The notes beneath the pieces are model-generated. The model saw nothing but the letters and a program-made list of their open reading frames with translations, was not told the DNA's origin and did no database searches. The position numbers and the translations under genes were made by a program. Shown here in pieces: positions 49,101 to 61,622 of a DNA stretch of 64,000 nucleotides (positions are counted from its first letter, which is position 1; each line of letters begins with the position of its first letter). The DNA is from Siphonodentalium dalli (Eukaryota; Mollusca; Scaphopoda; Gadilida; Siphonodentaliidae), in contig CP136069.1 in assembly GCA_032622095.1 (NCBI GenBank), forward strand, positions 12,046,036 to 12,110,035, read 5' to 3'.

Positions 49101-51940
49101 TTAGGGTCTCACCGCACGGGCTCCAATTTGGGGTTCAGCATGTTAAGGGCCCATCATAGAGAATGGGTAGGAGTCAAAATATCTGGATTCTGGAAATATA
49201 ATATGAACGTTGGGACATATATGAATCGTCCTGCATCCCTATATGACTAATATATAGTTGATTTAGGATTTCACCGCATGGGCTCCGATTTGGGGTTCAC
49301 CATGTTAAGGGCCCATCATAGCAAATGCGTAGGAGTCTAAATATCTGGATTCTTGGTATATAATATGAGCGTTGGGACATATCTGGATCGTCCTGCATCC
49401 AAATATGACTAATATATAGTTGACTTAGGTTATCACCGCACGGGCTCCGATTTGGGGTTCACCATGTTAAGGGCCCATCATAGCAAATGCGTAGGATTCT
49501 AAATATCTGGATTCTGGAAGTATAATATGAACGTTGGGACATATCTGGACCGTCCTGCATCCCTATATGACTAATATATAGTTGATTTAGGATTTCACCG
49601 CACAGGCTCCGATTTGGTGTTCACCATGTTAAGGGCCCATCATAGAGAATGGGTAGGAGTCTAAATATCTTGATTCTTGGGATATAATATGAACGTTGGG
49701 ACATATATGAATCGTCCTGCATCCGTACATGACTAATATATAGTTGACTTAGGGTTTCACCGCACAGGCTCCGATTTGGGGTTCACCATGCTAAGGGGCC
49801 ATCATAGAGAATGGGTAGGAGTCTAAATATCTGGATTCTTGCAATATAATATGAACGTTGGGACATATATGAATCGTCCTGCATCCCTATATGACTAATA
49901 TATAGTTGATTTAGGATTTCACCGCACGGGCTCCAATTTGGGGTTTACCATGTTAAGGGCTGATCATAGAGAATGGGTAGGAATCTAAATATCTGGATTC
50001 TGGAAATATAATATGAATTTTGGGACATATCTGGACCGTCCTGCATCCGTACATGACTAATATATAGTTGACTTAGGTTTTCACCGCACGGGCTCCGATT
50101 TGGGGTTCACCATGTTAAGGGCCCATCATAGCAAATGCGTAGGATTCTAAATATCTGGATTCTTGTGATATAATATGAGCGTTGGGACATATCTGGGCTG
50201 TCCTGCATCCGTATATGACTAATATATAGTTGACTTAGGTTTTCACCGCACGGGCTCCAATTTGGGGTTCACCATGTTAAGGGCCCATCTTAGAGAATGG
50301 GTAGGAGTCAAAATATCTGGATTCTGGAAATATAATATGAACGTTGGGACATATCTGGACCGTCCTGCAACCGTACATGACTAATATATAGTTGACTTAG
50401 GTTTTCACCGCATGGGCTCCGATTTGGGGTTCACCATGTTAAGGGCCCATCATAGAGAGCGGGTAGGAGTCAAAATATCTGGATTCTGGAAATAGAATAT
50501 GAACGTTGGGACATATCTGAATCGTCCTGCATCCGTACATGACTAATATATAGTTGACTTAGGATTTCACCGCACGGGCTCCAATTTAGGGTTCACCATG
50601 TTAAGGGCCCATCATAGAGAATGGGTAGGAGTCTAAATATCTGGATTCTTGCAGTATAATATGAACGTTGGGACATATATGAATCGTCCTGCATCCCTAT
50701 ATGACTAATATATAGTTGATTTAGGTTTTCACCGCACAGGCTCCAATTTGGGGTTCACCATGTTAAGGGCTGATCATAGAGAATGGGTAGGAATCTAAAT
50801 ATCTGGATTCTGGAAATATAATATGAACTTTGGGACATATCTGGACCGTCCTGCATCCGTACATGACTTATATATAGTTGACTTAGGTTTTCACCACACG
50901 GGCTCCGATTTGGGGTTCACCATGTTAAGGGCCCTTCTTAGAGAATGGGTAGGAGTCAAAATATCTGGATTCTTGCGATATAATATGAACGTTGGGACAT
51001 ATATGAATCGTCCTGCATCCGTACATGATTAATATATAGTTGACTTAGGGTCTTACCGCACGGGCTCCAATTTGGGGTTCAGCATGTTAAGGGCCCATCA
51101 TAGAGAATGGGTAGGAGTCAAAATATCTGGATTCTGGAAATATAATATGAACGTTGGGACATATATGAATCGTCCTGCATCCCTATATGACTAATATATA
51201 GTTGATTTAGGATTTCACCGCATGGGCTCCGATTTGGGGTTCACCATGTTAAGGGCCCATCATAGCAAATGCGTAGGAGTCTAAATATCTGGATTCTTGG
51301 GATATAATATGAGCGTTGGGACATATCTGGATCGTCCTGCATCCAAATATGACTAATATATAGTTGACTTAGGTTTTCACCGCACGGGCTCCAATTTGTG
51401 GTTCACCATGTTAAGGGCCCATCTTAAAGAATGGGTAGGAGTCAAAATATCTGGATTCTGGAAATATAATATGAACGTTGGGACATATCTGGACCGTCCT
51501 GCATCCGTACATGACTAATATATAGTTGACTTAGGTTTTCTCCGCATGGGCTCCGATTTGGGGTTCACCATGTTAAGGGCCCATCATAGAGAATGGGTAG
51601 GAGTCAAAATATCTGGATTCTGGAAATAGAATATGAACGTTGAGACATATCTGGACCGTCCTGCATCCGTACATGACTAATATATAGTTGACTTAGGTTT
51701 TCACCGCACGGGCTCCAATTTGGGGTTCACCATTTTAAGGGCCCACCATAGAAAATTGTAGGAGTCTAAATATTATGAACGTTGGGACATATATGGACCA
51801 TCCTGCATCTGTACATGACTACTATATAGTTAACTTAGGTTTTCACTGTACATACTCCAATTCGGGGTTCAAACATTTAAGGGCCCATCAAGGAAAATGG
51901 GGAGGTGCCTAAATCTTTGTATTCTGGAAATATAATATGA
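43105..51940 (+). repeat. 162-bp satellite array with higher-order structure
   Basis: About 54 head-to-tail monomers. Landmarks are 'tatagttgacttaggg', 'tttcaccgcacgggctcc', 'tttggggttcaccatgttaa', 'gggcccatcatagagaatgg', 'aaatatctggattct', 'aatatgaacgttgggacata' and 'gtcctgcatcc'. Starts of successive monomers are 162 bp apart. Variant monomers ('gctgatcataga', 'tttggtgttcacc', 'gaccgtcatgcatc') repeat at 2268 bp, which is 14 monomers. The 3' end decays (51740-51940), as arrays usually do at edges. Monomer length is in the range of nucleosome-sized centromeric satellites. No coding sequence; peptides such as GTYLDRPASVHD are repeat artefacts. Confidence 0.95.
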
Positions 51941-51949
51941 ATTATTTTT

Positions 51950-54070
51950 AGTGACAATTATTACATGCTAGCTAGATAGATAATCCACCACACTTAGCTA
52001 CATTGATAAATACTACCGCCCGTATAAACTTTGTGAAAATCATTACTAGCTATAGTGACCAATGTAACTGGCTTTATAGACTTACCTTGCTACTGAGCTA
52101 TAGTGACAATTTTAGTAGCTGGAGAGATAGACTATCGGCAATTGATAGCTATAATGACAATATTACTCTCTATATAGACTGCATATCCGCCATGATTAGC
52201 TATAGTGTCTAGCGTAATTGCTTGATAGGCTTACCATTCTGTTTAGCTATAATGACTACACTTACTAGCCTGTTGCATAGGCTATGCACCATCGGTAGCT
52301 TCACCGATCAATATCACTGTCCATTTGTACTGTGTAACCAAATTGACAGGCTCTAGTGACTAATGTAACTTACCACCATGGTTAGTTATAATGTCTACAC
52401 ATACATGTATGAGCTTTTCTTGATAGATTATCCACCGACATTACTGTCCATATGTACTGAATTACCACAATTACTAGGGATATTGACTAATTTAGCTCCC
52501 TTAATACTAGTGAATAGACTTACCACCCTGATTAGCTATAGTGACTATTATTATTAGCTGGATAAATAGACCACCCACTCGCCAGTGCTAGCTATAGTGA
52601 TTAATATTACTATCTATGTAAACTGCATAACCACCACGTTTAGCCATTATGATTAATGGATAGAAAAGCCACCATAGTTAGCTATATAGATCAACAGTAC
52701 TGTCTATGTAGACTGAATACCCACCAGGACTAGTTATAGTGACTGCAGTAAATGGCTAGACAGACTTACCATCCTGCAGTGACTAATCTTACTAGCTTGC
52801 GATATACACTGTCTTTCTATCTGGCTACTTTGATCTATATTATTGCCCATATATACTGAATAATCACCATGGGTAGCTATAATCATACACAGTGACTGTC
52901 TATATTGACTAATTAACTCTCTGGATAGACTTACCACCAGGTTAGCTTGACTACACCCAGGTTATTGACTACACTAACTAGCCTTCTGGATAGATTATCC
53001 ATAATAGCTAGATCCGTTGATCAATACTACTGCCCACATTGCACCGACTAACAACAATGGCTAACTATAGTCACTGACTAACTATCTAGATAGACTCACC
53101 ATCCGGATTATAGCTTTAGTGACTAGATTTACTAGCTTATACTGTATAAAATATATACCTACCTAGCTACTTTGATCAATATTGCTATCCACGTGTATTG
53201 AATAAACACCATGGCTAGCTACAGTGACTAATGTAACTGGCTATATAAACATACCACCATGATTGGCTATTATTAATAGATGTGTATAGACTATCCGACA
53301 TTACTACCTAGATAATCTGAACAACCACCATGACCAACTATTGTGGCTAATGTAACTGGCTAGATAGACATATCACCCTTGTAAGATATAGCGACTATTC
53401 ATACAAGCTGGCAAGATAGATAAGTCACCACAGCTTGCCATCTTGATTAATAGTACTATATATATACTGATGACCATGACTAGTACGAATTAGTAACTAG
53501 CTATGTTGATCAATATAACTGCCCATGTATACTGAATAACCACCTTCAGCTATAGTGACTAATCTTATTACCTTGCTACCGACTATCCACCAGAGCTAGC
53601 TACATTGACCAATATTACCTCTCATATACCGAATAACCATTATGACTAGCTGGTAGTGACTAATGTAACTTGATAGATGGACTCACCTCACTGGTTATCT
53701 ATGGTGACTACTCTTACTAGTATGCTTTATCTACTATCCCCCATAACTACATGTACTACTTTGATCAATATTGCTGCCCATACATACCGACATTCATACT
53801 GAATAACCATTATGACTGGCTGGTAGTAACTAATGCAACTTGATATATATATATTTACTACACTGGTTAGCTATAGAGACTACTATTACTAGTCTGCTTT
53901 ATAGACTATCCACCATAGCTTGCTACTTTGATCAATATTGCTGCCTATATATACCGATAGTCATATTGAATAACCAATATGACTAGCTAATAGTGACTAA
54001 TGTAACTGGCTATATAGGCTTACCACACTGGATAGCATAGTGTATATTCTTACTTGCTGCTCCCATGTAG
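51950..54070 (+). repeat. Degenerate ~50-bp repeat array with ~150-bp super-period
   Basis: Sub-units share 'tagctatagtgacta', 'actagctggatagac' and 'taccaccatg'. Three slightly different sub-units ('gatcaatattactgccc', 'taatgtaactggcta', 'actattactagctt') recur in order. Heavily diverged compared with the neighbouring satellites. Confidence 0.85.
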
Positions 54071-54594
54071 ATAGTCTGTCTGGACAGTGATGCTCTTGTC
54101 CAACATATGTCTGCGTCTGAGCTGATAATAAACGCTCTTTATTTATCATCTAATTTATTTGTACCCATTTAAGTAGTCTGCGTCAACGGCATCTACCCCA
54201 AGACACTCCAGTTTATCCCTGTGTTTAAATTTTCACTAACCAGTTTCAGTCATTTTGGGTATATAATTAGTTGGTTAGTTAAATTATCACAGTGCCATTT
54301 TAATTAATACAATATGAACCCGGACAAATGAACAAATAGACAAATAACATTGAGATTTATAAGTATAAAGTATTCTAGTTCTAACGTGTGTGGTTTCTGT
54401 GAGGACCTTTAAATGTTTGTCAAACTCTATCGGCACATTCTCTATGGCTTCGCTGAAATTCGGGAATTGCAGATTCGCATTCTCAACAGCGTTATCCCCC
54501 TTATAAAATAATATTTTCATTTTTCTAATTGGAGTTATTCCACGATAAGTATTGGTGACTTTGTGACAAAAAAAAACACGTCGAATTTTTTTAA

Positions 54595-54905
54595 CGAGTT
54601 GCGCTTGTATCGCTTTGTATCAATGGTTACTACGGGGACGCAGATAATCACTGGAAATAAAAACGATTTTTTAACTGCTGTGACGCTTGTATCGCCCTGT
54701 ATCAAGGGTTACTACTGGGACGCAGATAATCACTAGAAATTAAATCAACTCTGTGAGATTCTGTAACGCTTGTATCGCTCTGTATCAAGGGTTACTACTG
54801 GGACGCAGATAATCACTAGAAATAAAAACGATTCCTTAAACTTATGTAACGCTTGTATCGCTCTGTATCAAGGGTTACTACTGGGACGCAGATAACGACA
54901 AGAAA
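54595..54905 (-). repeat. 82-bp satellite, array 2, left part
   Basis: Nearly four copies of the same 82-bp unit as at 24.2-26.2 kb, but reverse-complemented ('gcttgtatcgctctgtatca', 'agggttactactgggacgca'). Interrupted at 'gataacgac' by about 2.1 kb. Confidence 0.92.
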
Positions 54906-55083
54906 ACCATAGTCAGAAATGGTAACGCCACCAATATCATATTATTAGCCATAAATATAAATTTAATAATAATTATTCTAAAAACTAGCTTTCAAATTTT
55001 ATGTGGGAAATTTGCATACTTCCATATTTCAAGTTTTCCCGTTTCTCGTGTTATACATTACTTTCTTCAAACTGTCTACTTTA

Positions 55084-55620
55084 TTACACAAGCTGATGGC
55101 CCCGACTTCGTCCGGGCTGTTTCCCATCTGATTTCCGGCGAAAGGCGGGATTTGACCTTCAATTGACTATTTCGAAAGTCAGGTCAGGGTCATGATTTAA
55201 CCCGCCCAAAACACCCCCACCCGGAGAAAAGTACCCCTAGGTATAACATTTCGTCGAAATCCGTCCGTTTTACCCCACTTGACCTTTAATTAACAATTTT
55301 GAAGGTCAAGGTAAGGTCTGAGTCATGATTTGACCCGTTTTACCCGATTTGACCTTTGATTGACCACATTGAAGGTTAAGGTCACGCCGAGGTCACGATT
55401 TGACCCGTTCAAAACACTCCCGGGACAAATGTATCCCTAGGTATCAAATTTCGCCGAAATTTGTCCGTTTTACCCAAATTGACCTTGCATTGACAGTTTT
55501 AAAGGTCAAGGTCAGGTCGGGGTCACGATTTGACCCGTCCAAAACACTTCCCGGACACAAATACCCATAAGTATCAAATTACGTTGAAATATATGGAAAG
55601 CCGAAGAGGACATGTTAGTT
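55084..55620 (-). mobile_element. Helitron-type element of family B, 5' end unclear
   Basis: On the minus strand its 3' part reads CAGATGGGAAACAGCCCGGA followed by the hairpin partner GTCGGGG, as in the plus-strand element ending at 61054. Internally there are about three ~120-bp repeats with 'ggtcacgatttgacccgt' and 'ttcgccgaaatttgtccg'. The 3' terminus is degraded (no clean CTRR) and no TC start was found. Confidence 0.6.
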
Positions 55621-55959
55621 GCTAATTGCTAGATATACGACGCACGACTTGTCGCGGTATTTTAAAGGTGTTTCAAACTAGGAGATAGAAGTATTCTGCG
55701 TTTCAAATGGTGATGAATTATAGTATTTTATTCAAATTTTATGGCATAAATTGTTATTAAAACCGTATATACTATAAACAAATGAATGACTCGAAAATTA
55801 AGTGGGCCTTTAAACAAAGTCACAATTGCAGTTAGGCTCATCTCATACTCGTCTATTCAGCGATATTCTGCTGCGCAGTTTGTTATAGCCTCCAGTATTT
55901 ATTGAGCGTTATAGCCCCACTGTTATAATTCGCCTTTAGCAGGCGTACTCTTGCCTCAG

Positions 55960-56830
55960 ATTATTGAGATATTAGGTCACACGTAATGACATTAAATCGC
56001 ACGGAAACATGGCAATTGTGTGGGCTGCTTGGCGTGAATATGTAATGAGAAATAAGGTCATACGTAATGACATTAAACTCACGAAAACCCGCGAAAACAA
56101 AACAAAATCACATTTAATGTTTTAAGTTATTTCCTTCATAAAAAGAATCTTCGTGATAATGAACCCTCTCAATACTTTAGAAAATAGAATTACCCTTAAA
56201 ATAACATCAACCTTCGGAATACAGAACCTTCGGAATAACGAACCTTCGGATTGGTGAACCTTCGGAATAGCGAACATTCAGAGAAATTTCGGAATAGTGG
56301 ACCTTCGGGATAGTGAACCTTCGGAATAGAGACATGCCCCCAATATTCATATTATATGCCCAGAGTTCAAAGGTATGGGCCCATAAAATTCTAAATTTGG
56401 CCCTTAAAATATTGAACTCCAAATTGGAGCCCACACAGAACATCACTTAAGTCAACTGTACCTGTGTCATGTCCCAATGCGGGAGGGTCCATTTATACCA
56501 CAACATTCATATTATATGCCAATAATTCAAAGGTGTGGCCCACGTAATCACATTAAATCTCAAGAAAACCCGCGAAAACAAGACAAAATCACATTTAATG
56601 CTCTAAGTTAAGTTATTTCCTCCTGTATCTGTATCGGTATGCGCGCAGGATCAGTTCGGATGTGAGCGCACACTCCATAAAAAGAATCTTTGTGATAATG
56701 AACCCTCTCAAATTAGTCTCAATACTTTACAATATAGAATTAACCTAAAAATAACAAAAACATTCGGAATAGAGAACCTTCGGAATAGCGGACCTTCGGG
56801 ATAGCGAACCTTCATAATAGAAACAGGTCC
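55960..56830. repeat. Duplicated ~300-bp segment with 16-bp minisatellite
   Basis: 'gaaaacccgcgaaaacaa', 'aaatcacatttaatg' and 'aaaaagaatctt-gtgataat' occur near 56090 and 56565. Each copy ends in an array of 'aaccttcggaatagcg' (about seven units at 56205-56335, four at 56755-56815). Confidence 0.85.
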
Positions 56831-57003
56831 CCACAATTACACCGGTGACGTAAACACACGTGCTAATCTTTGTCGTACTATCGTGACTCTATCGGTACGG
56901 TTTATACTCAAGTACGAAATAACCATCATACATTCGACCAATGGATTATCGATCGACCACAGAATATGAAAAACTCTACACCAGCTTACACCACTGTGTA
57001 GCG

Positions 57004-59560
57004 TAATGAGAAATAAAATCAACTCTGTAAGATTCTGTAACGCTTGTATCGCTCTGTATCAAGGGTTACTACTACTGGGACGCAGATAATCACTAGAAAT
57101 AAAAACGATTTTTTAACTGCTGTAACGCTTGTATCGCTCTGTATCAAGGGTTACTACTGGGACGCAGATAACAATGAGAAATAAAAACGATTTTTTAACT
57201 GCTGTAACGCTTGTATCGCTCTGTATCAAGGGTTACTACTGGGACGGAGATAATCACTGGAAATAAAAACGATTTTTTAACTGCTGTAACGCTTGTATCG
57301 CTCTGTATCAAGGGTTACTACTGGGACGCAGATAACGATGAGAAATAAAAACGATTTTTTAACTGCTGTAACGCTTGTATCGCTCTGTATCAAGGGTTAC
57401 TACTGGGACGGAGATAACGACGAGAAATAAAAACGATTTTTTTAACTGCTGTAACGCTTGTATCGCTCTGTATCAAGGGTTACTATACTGGGACGCAGAT
57501 AACGATGAGAAATAAAATCAACTCTGTAAGATTCTGTAACGCTTGTATCGCTCTGTATCAAGGGTTACTACTGGGACGCAGATAACGATGAGAAATAAAA
57601 TCAACTCTGTAAGATTCTGTAACGCTTGTATCGCTCTGTATCAAGGGTTACTACTGGGAAGCAGATAACGATGAGAAATAAAAACGATTTTTTAACTGAT
57701 GTAACGCTTGTGTCGCTCTGTATCAAGGGTTACTACTGGGACGCAGATAACGATGAGAAATAAAAACGATTTTAACTGCTGTAACGCTTGTATCGCTCTG
57801 TATCAAGGGTTACTACTGGGACGGAGATAATCACTGGAAATAAAAACGATTTTTTAACTGCTGTAACGCTTGTATCGCTCTGTATCAAGGGTTACTACTG
57901 GGACGCAGATAACGATGAGAAATACAAACGATTTTTTAACTGCTGTAACGCTTGTATCGCTCTGTATCAAGGGTTACTACTGGGACGGAGATAACGACGA
58001 GAAATAAAAACGATTTTTTAACTGCTGTAACGCTTGTATCGCTCTGTATCAAGGGTTACTACTGGGACGGAGATAATCACTGGAAATAAAAACGATTCCT
58101 TAAACTTCTGTAACGCTTGTATCGCTCTGTATCAAGGGTTCCTACTGGGACGCAGATAATCACTAGAAATAAAAACGATTTTTTAACTGCTGTAACGCTT
58201 GTATCGCTCTGTATCAAGGGTTACTACTGGGACGGAGATAATCACTGGAAATAAAAACGATTTTTTAACTGCTGTAACGCTTGTATCGCTCTGTATCAAG
58301 GGTTACTACTGGGACGCAGATAATCACTAGAAATAAAAACGATTTTTTAACTGCTGTAACGCTTGTATCGCTCTGTATCAAGGGTTACTACTGGGACGGA
58401 GATAATCATTGGAAATAAAAACGATTTTTTAACTGCTGTAACGCTTGTATCGCTCTGTATCAAGGGTTACTACTGGGACGCAGATAACGATGAGAAATAA
58501 AAACGATTTTTTAACTGCTGTAACGCTTGTATCGCTCTGTATCAAGGGTTACTACTGGGACGCAGATAACGATGAGAAATAAAAACGATTTTTTAACTGC
58601 TGTAACGCTTGTATCGCTCTGTATCAAGGGTTACTACTGGGACGGAGATAACGACGAGAAATAAAAACGATTTTTTAACTGCTGTAACGCTTGTATCGCT
58701 CTGTATCAAGGGTTACTACTGGGACGCAGATAACGATGAGAAATAAAATCAACTGTGTAAGATTCTGTAACGCTTGTATCGCTCTGTGTCAAGTTAAGGG
58801 TTACTACTGGGACGCAGATAATCACTAGAAATAAAAACGATTTTTTAACTGCTGTAACGCTTGTATCGCTCTGTATCAAGGGTTACTACTGGGACGCAGA
58901 TAATCACTAGAAATAAAAACGATTTTTTAACTGCTGTAACGCTTGTATCGAGTAGTATCAAGGGTTACTACTGGGACGCAGATAACGACGAGAAATAAAA
59001 ACGATTTTTTAACTGCTGTAACGCTTGTATCGCTCTGTATCAAGGGTTACTACTGGGACGCAGATAATCACTAGAAATAAAAACGATTTTTTAACTGCTG
59101 TAACGCTTGTATCGCTCTGTATCAAGGGTTACTACTGGGACGCAGATAACGATGAGAAATAATAACGATTTTTTAACTGCTGTAACGCTTGTATCACTCT
59201 GTATCAAGGGTTACTACTGGGACGCAGATAATCACTAGAAATAAAAATCAACTCTGTAAGATTCTGTAACGCTTGTATCGCTCTGTATCAAGGGTTACTA
59301 CTGGGACGCAGATAATCACTAGAAATAAAATCAACTCTGTAAGATTCTGTAACGCTTGTATCGCTCTGTATCAAGGGTTACTACTGGGACGCAGATAATC
59401 ACTAGAAATAAAATCAACTCTGTAAGATTCTGTAACGCTTGTATCGCTCTGTATCAAGGGTTACTACTGAGACGCAGATAACGATGAGAAATAAAAACAT
59501 ATTTTGTCAGCTTCTGTAACGCTTGTCCCGCTCTGTATCAAGGCTTTCTACATGGGACAA
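57004..59560 (-). repeat. 82-bp satellite, array 2, main part
   Basis: About 31 copies, reverse-complement orientation to array 1. Variants 'gataatcacta', 'gataacgatga' and 'ggagataatcactgg' are mixed, with several runs of 'aaatcaactctgtaagattc' near both ends. One copy has a small internal duplication near 58790 ('gtgtcaagttaagggtt'). Confidence 0.94.
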
Positions 59561-59605
59561 AAACATACCCCCTTAACTTTTTGCTCACGTTTCTTGCCAT
59601 ATCTA
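59480..59605 (-). repeat. Outer boundary segment of array 2
   Basis: Reverse-complement match to 24165-24290, up to the phrase 'ctaccggtag' at 59603. Sequence beyond is different from that beyond 24165. Confidence 0.85.
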
Positions 59606-60050
59606 CCGGTAGTAGCACAACCGCAGCCAAAACGAGCGAAGGGCAACACAATTCTACCACCAACGCCACCGAAACCCATCCGACCTTACACAGCCGTATT
59701 ATCAGTTGTACCCAAATTTCAGTTGCCTGCAATCCAAATTCCGGTGATTCTTGATTTTAAACTTTCGACCGCTCGTCAGCAATCTACTTTATTTGTCGAT
59801 TTGTGAATTTCTTTTCCGGCATAACATGACGTCATCGATACTATTTTAACAACCTTTAGCCACACCTTCGGAATTTCCACACCAAGAGCACGTGACATGT
59901 TACTAGATTTTTATTGGGGCACACATTTCTTAGAGCTAAGTTTTGATTGGCGGTAATTACAAGGAATCCCTGGTTTGGGGAATGAAAACTGAACGAAAGG
60001 TCGTCAGACCCACTATTTTGTATATGTGGGTATGTAGTTTACTCCAGACT
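59606..60050. other. No recognisable feature
   Basis: Short unique stretch. A plus-strand frame to 59806 is partly boundary repeat and has no motif. Confidence 0.35.
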
Positions 60051-61622
60051 GGTTAAAGTCGAGATTATTTATTGAAAATACGATGCCTATTGTATGCATG
60101 TTCAAAGAATGTGACGTTTTTCACCATTATTGTGGATCTGCGTTTGGTGCTAGATATCTTACCTGTGGACATAACAATACGAGTAGACCATATAAACTGT
60201 TCGAATTAAAAAACAATAGAAAAAGAAATCTCCAAAAACAGTATTGATAGTGGTGGAGATAAATTCGCCATTATAGAGTCCAGGCATTCATTACACACGT
60301 TGATGTATGACCTTTCAAAAGCTTCAACGACATAGATTTGAGCCGAGACGCTAAACTGGGAAGTTGATGTAATGAGTCAGAAAGGCATTTAGAGGTATCT
60401 ATTATATATTTTGGGAAATCTGTGTGTGTGAGGGAGAGAGGGTGTGTGTGTGAGGGAGGGTGTGTGTGTTTGTTCGCGATGGACTCGAAAACGATTTCGA
60501 CGAAACTTAGTATGTGGGGGTACTTTCGGCCGGGGATTGGCATAGGCCTATTAATTTGGCCGTGCGACGTGACATTGACATTGAAATCGGGTCATTTCAA
60601 GGTCAAACACCCGAGTATCACGGGATTTCGATGAAAATTAGTGTCTACGGATACTTTCGTATGGGGAGTGTCGTTAGCCTATTCATTTGCCCGTGCGACG
60701 TGACCTTGACCTTGAAATCAGGTCAATTCAAGGTAAAATCGCCAAATTTTAAGGGATTTCGACGAAATTTGATACGTAGGGTTACTTTTGTCCACTGAGT
60801 GTTTTCGACGGGTCAAATCGTGACCCCAACCTGACCTTGACCTTCAAAATGATCAATTCTAGGTCAAATCGGGTAAAACCGGATGTATTTCGACGGGTAC
60901 TTTTGTCGGGTACTTTTGTCCGGGCAGTGTTTTGGACGGGTCAAATCGTGACCCCACCTGACATTGACCTCCAAAATGGACAATTTAAGGTCAAATCGCG
61001 CAATTCGCCGAAAAGCAGATGGGAAACAGCCCGGACGAAGTCGGGTCCACCTGATAGTATTATATATAGTTTGATAAGAGTATAGAATATGCATTAGACA
61101 TTTGTGTTGTAACGCTATAGTGCCCGAGAGTATGTGTATGCGTATGTGTATGCGTATCCGATTCAAACGTTTCCGTCATACATCACCAAAGACAAATCAA
61201 CTGTTCTGGCTGCTTTGTGAACGCAAGTCAACTTTGGTCTTTCTAAGGCTTCAACCATCACACTGGCATATCACTTATATTCAAAGCAAGTACAAAGATG
61301 GCCATTACCGAGCAGGTGCTCAAAACACTCACGCCAACGTCGGACCTGTCAAAAAACGTTTGTTGAGAGCCCGATTGTTTACCAGTGGATGAACACAGGG
61401 GTTCCTGGAATTTTGTTCTGTTATGATTGTATTATAAGAAGGGTCCGGGACGATTTTCGGGGAAATCACACCAAGTGTGGGGAAATGACTTCAAAATCAC
61501 ATTCTCTTTTTTCAAACTACCGATTTTTTGGCAGGATTATACCCTTCAGTAGACTTTGTTCCTTACAACTAACATCCACAAAATATGATAAATCAAAACT
61601 TGTCCCAAATTCAAAATCTGAA
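60051..61622 (+). repeat. Dispersed repeat, copy 2 (with Helitron insertion)
   Basis: Matches 3053-3993 on both sides of the insertion at 60398-61054. Differences are scattered substitutions and small indels, so the duplication is old. Confidence 0.8.
60398..61054 (+). mobile_element. Non-autonomous Helitron-type element, family B
   Basis: Begins TCTATTATATATTTTG after an A (60397), the same 16 bases as family A unit 2. It ends with the hairpin GCCCGGAC-GAA-GTCGGG and then CTGA, followed by T. 657 bp. Internal repeats of about 120 bp carry 'gacctgaccttgacctt'-like words and 'tttcgacgaaa'. The matching dispersed repeat at 3053-3993 lacks the insert. No coding. Confidence 0.83.

Larger units (their letters stand above)
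54906..57003. mobile_element. 2.1-kb insertion splitting array 2
   Basis: Non-satellite sequence between two blocks of the 82-bp array. It contains a minus-strand Helitron-type piece (55084-55620) and a duplicated segment with 16-bp repeats. I see no clear terminal repeats for the block as a whole, so it may be a composite of several insertions. Confidence 0.55.

Noticed and set aside
50823-51032. Open frame in the 162-bp satellite (repeated GTYLDRPASVHD-like peptide)
   Set aside because: Satellite monomer read-through. Most other monomers have stops in the same frame.
57788-59806. Open frames across the 82-bp satellite and its boundary, also seen mirrored at 24047-24332
   Set aside because: The same peptide appears only because the boundary and monomer are duplicated. 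No motif or independent conservation.
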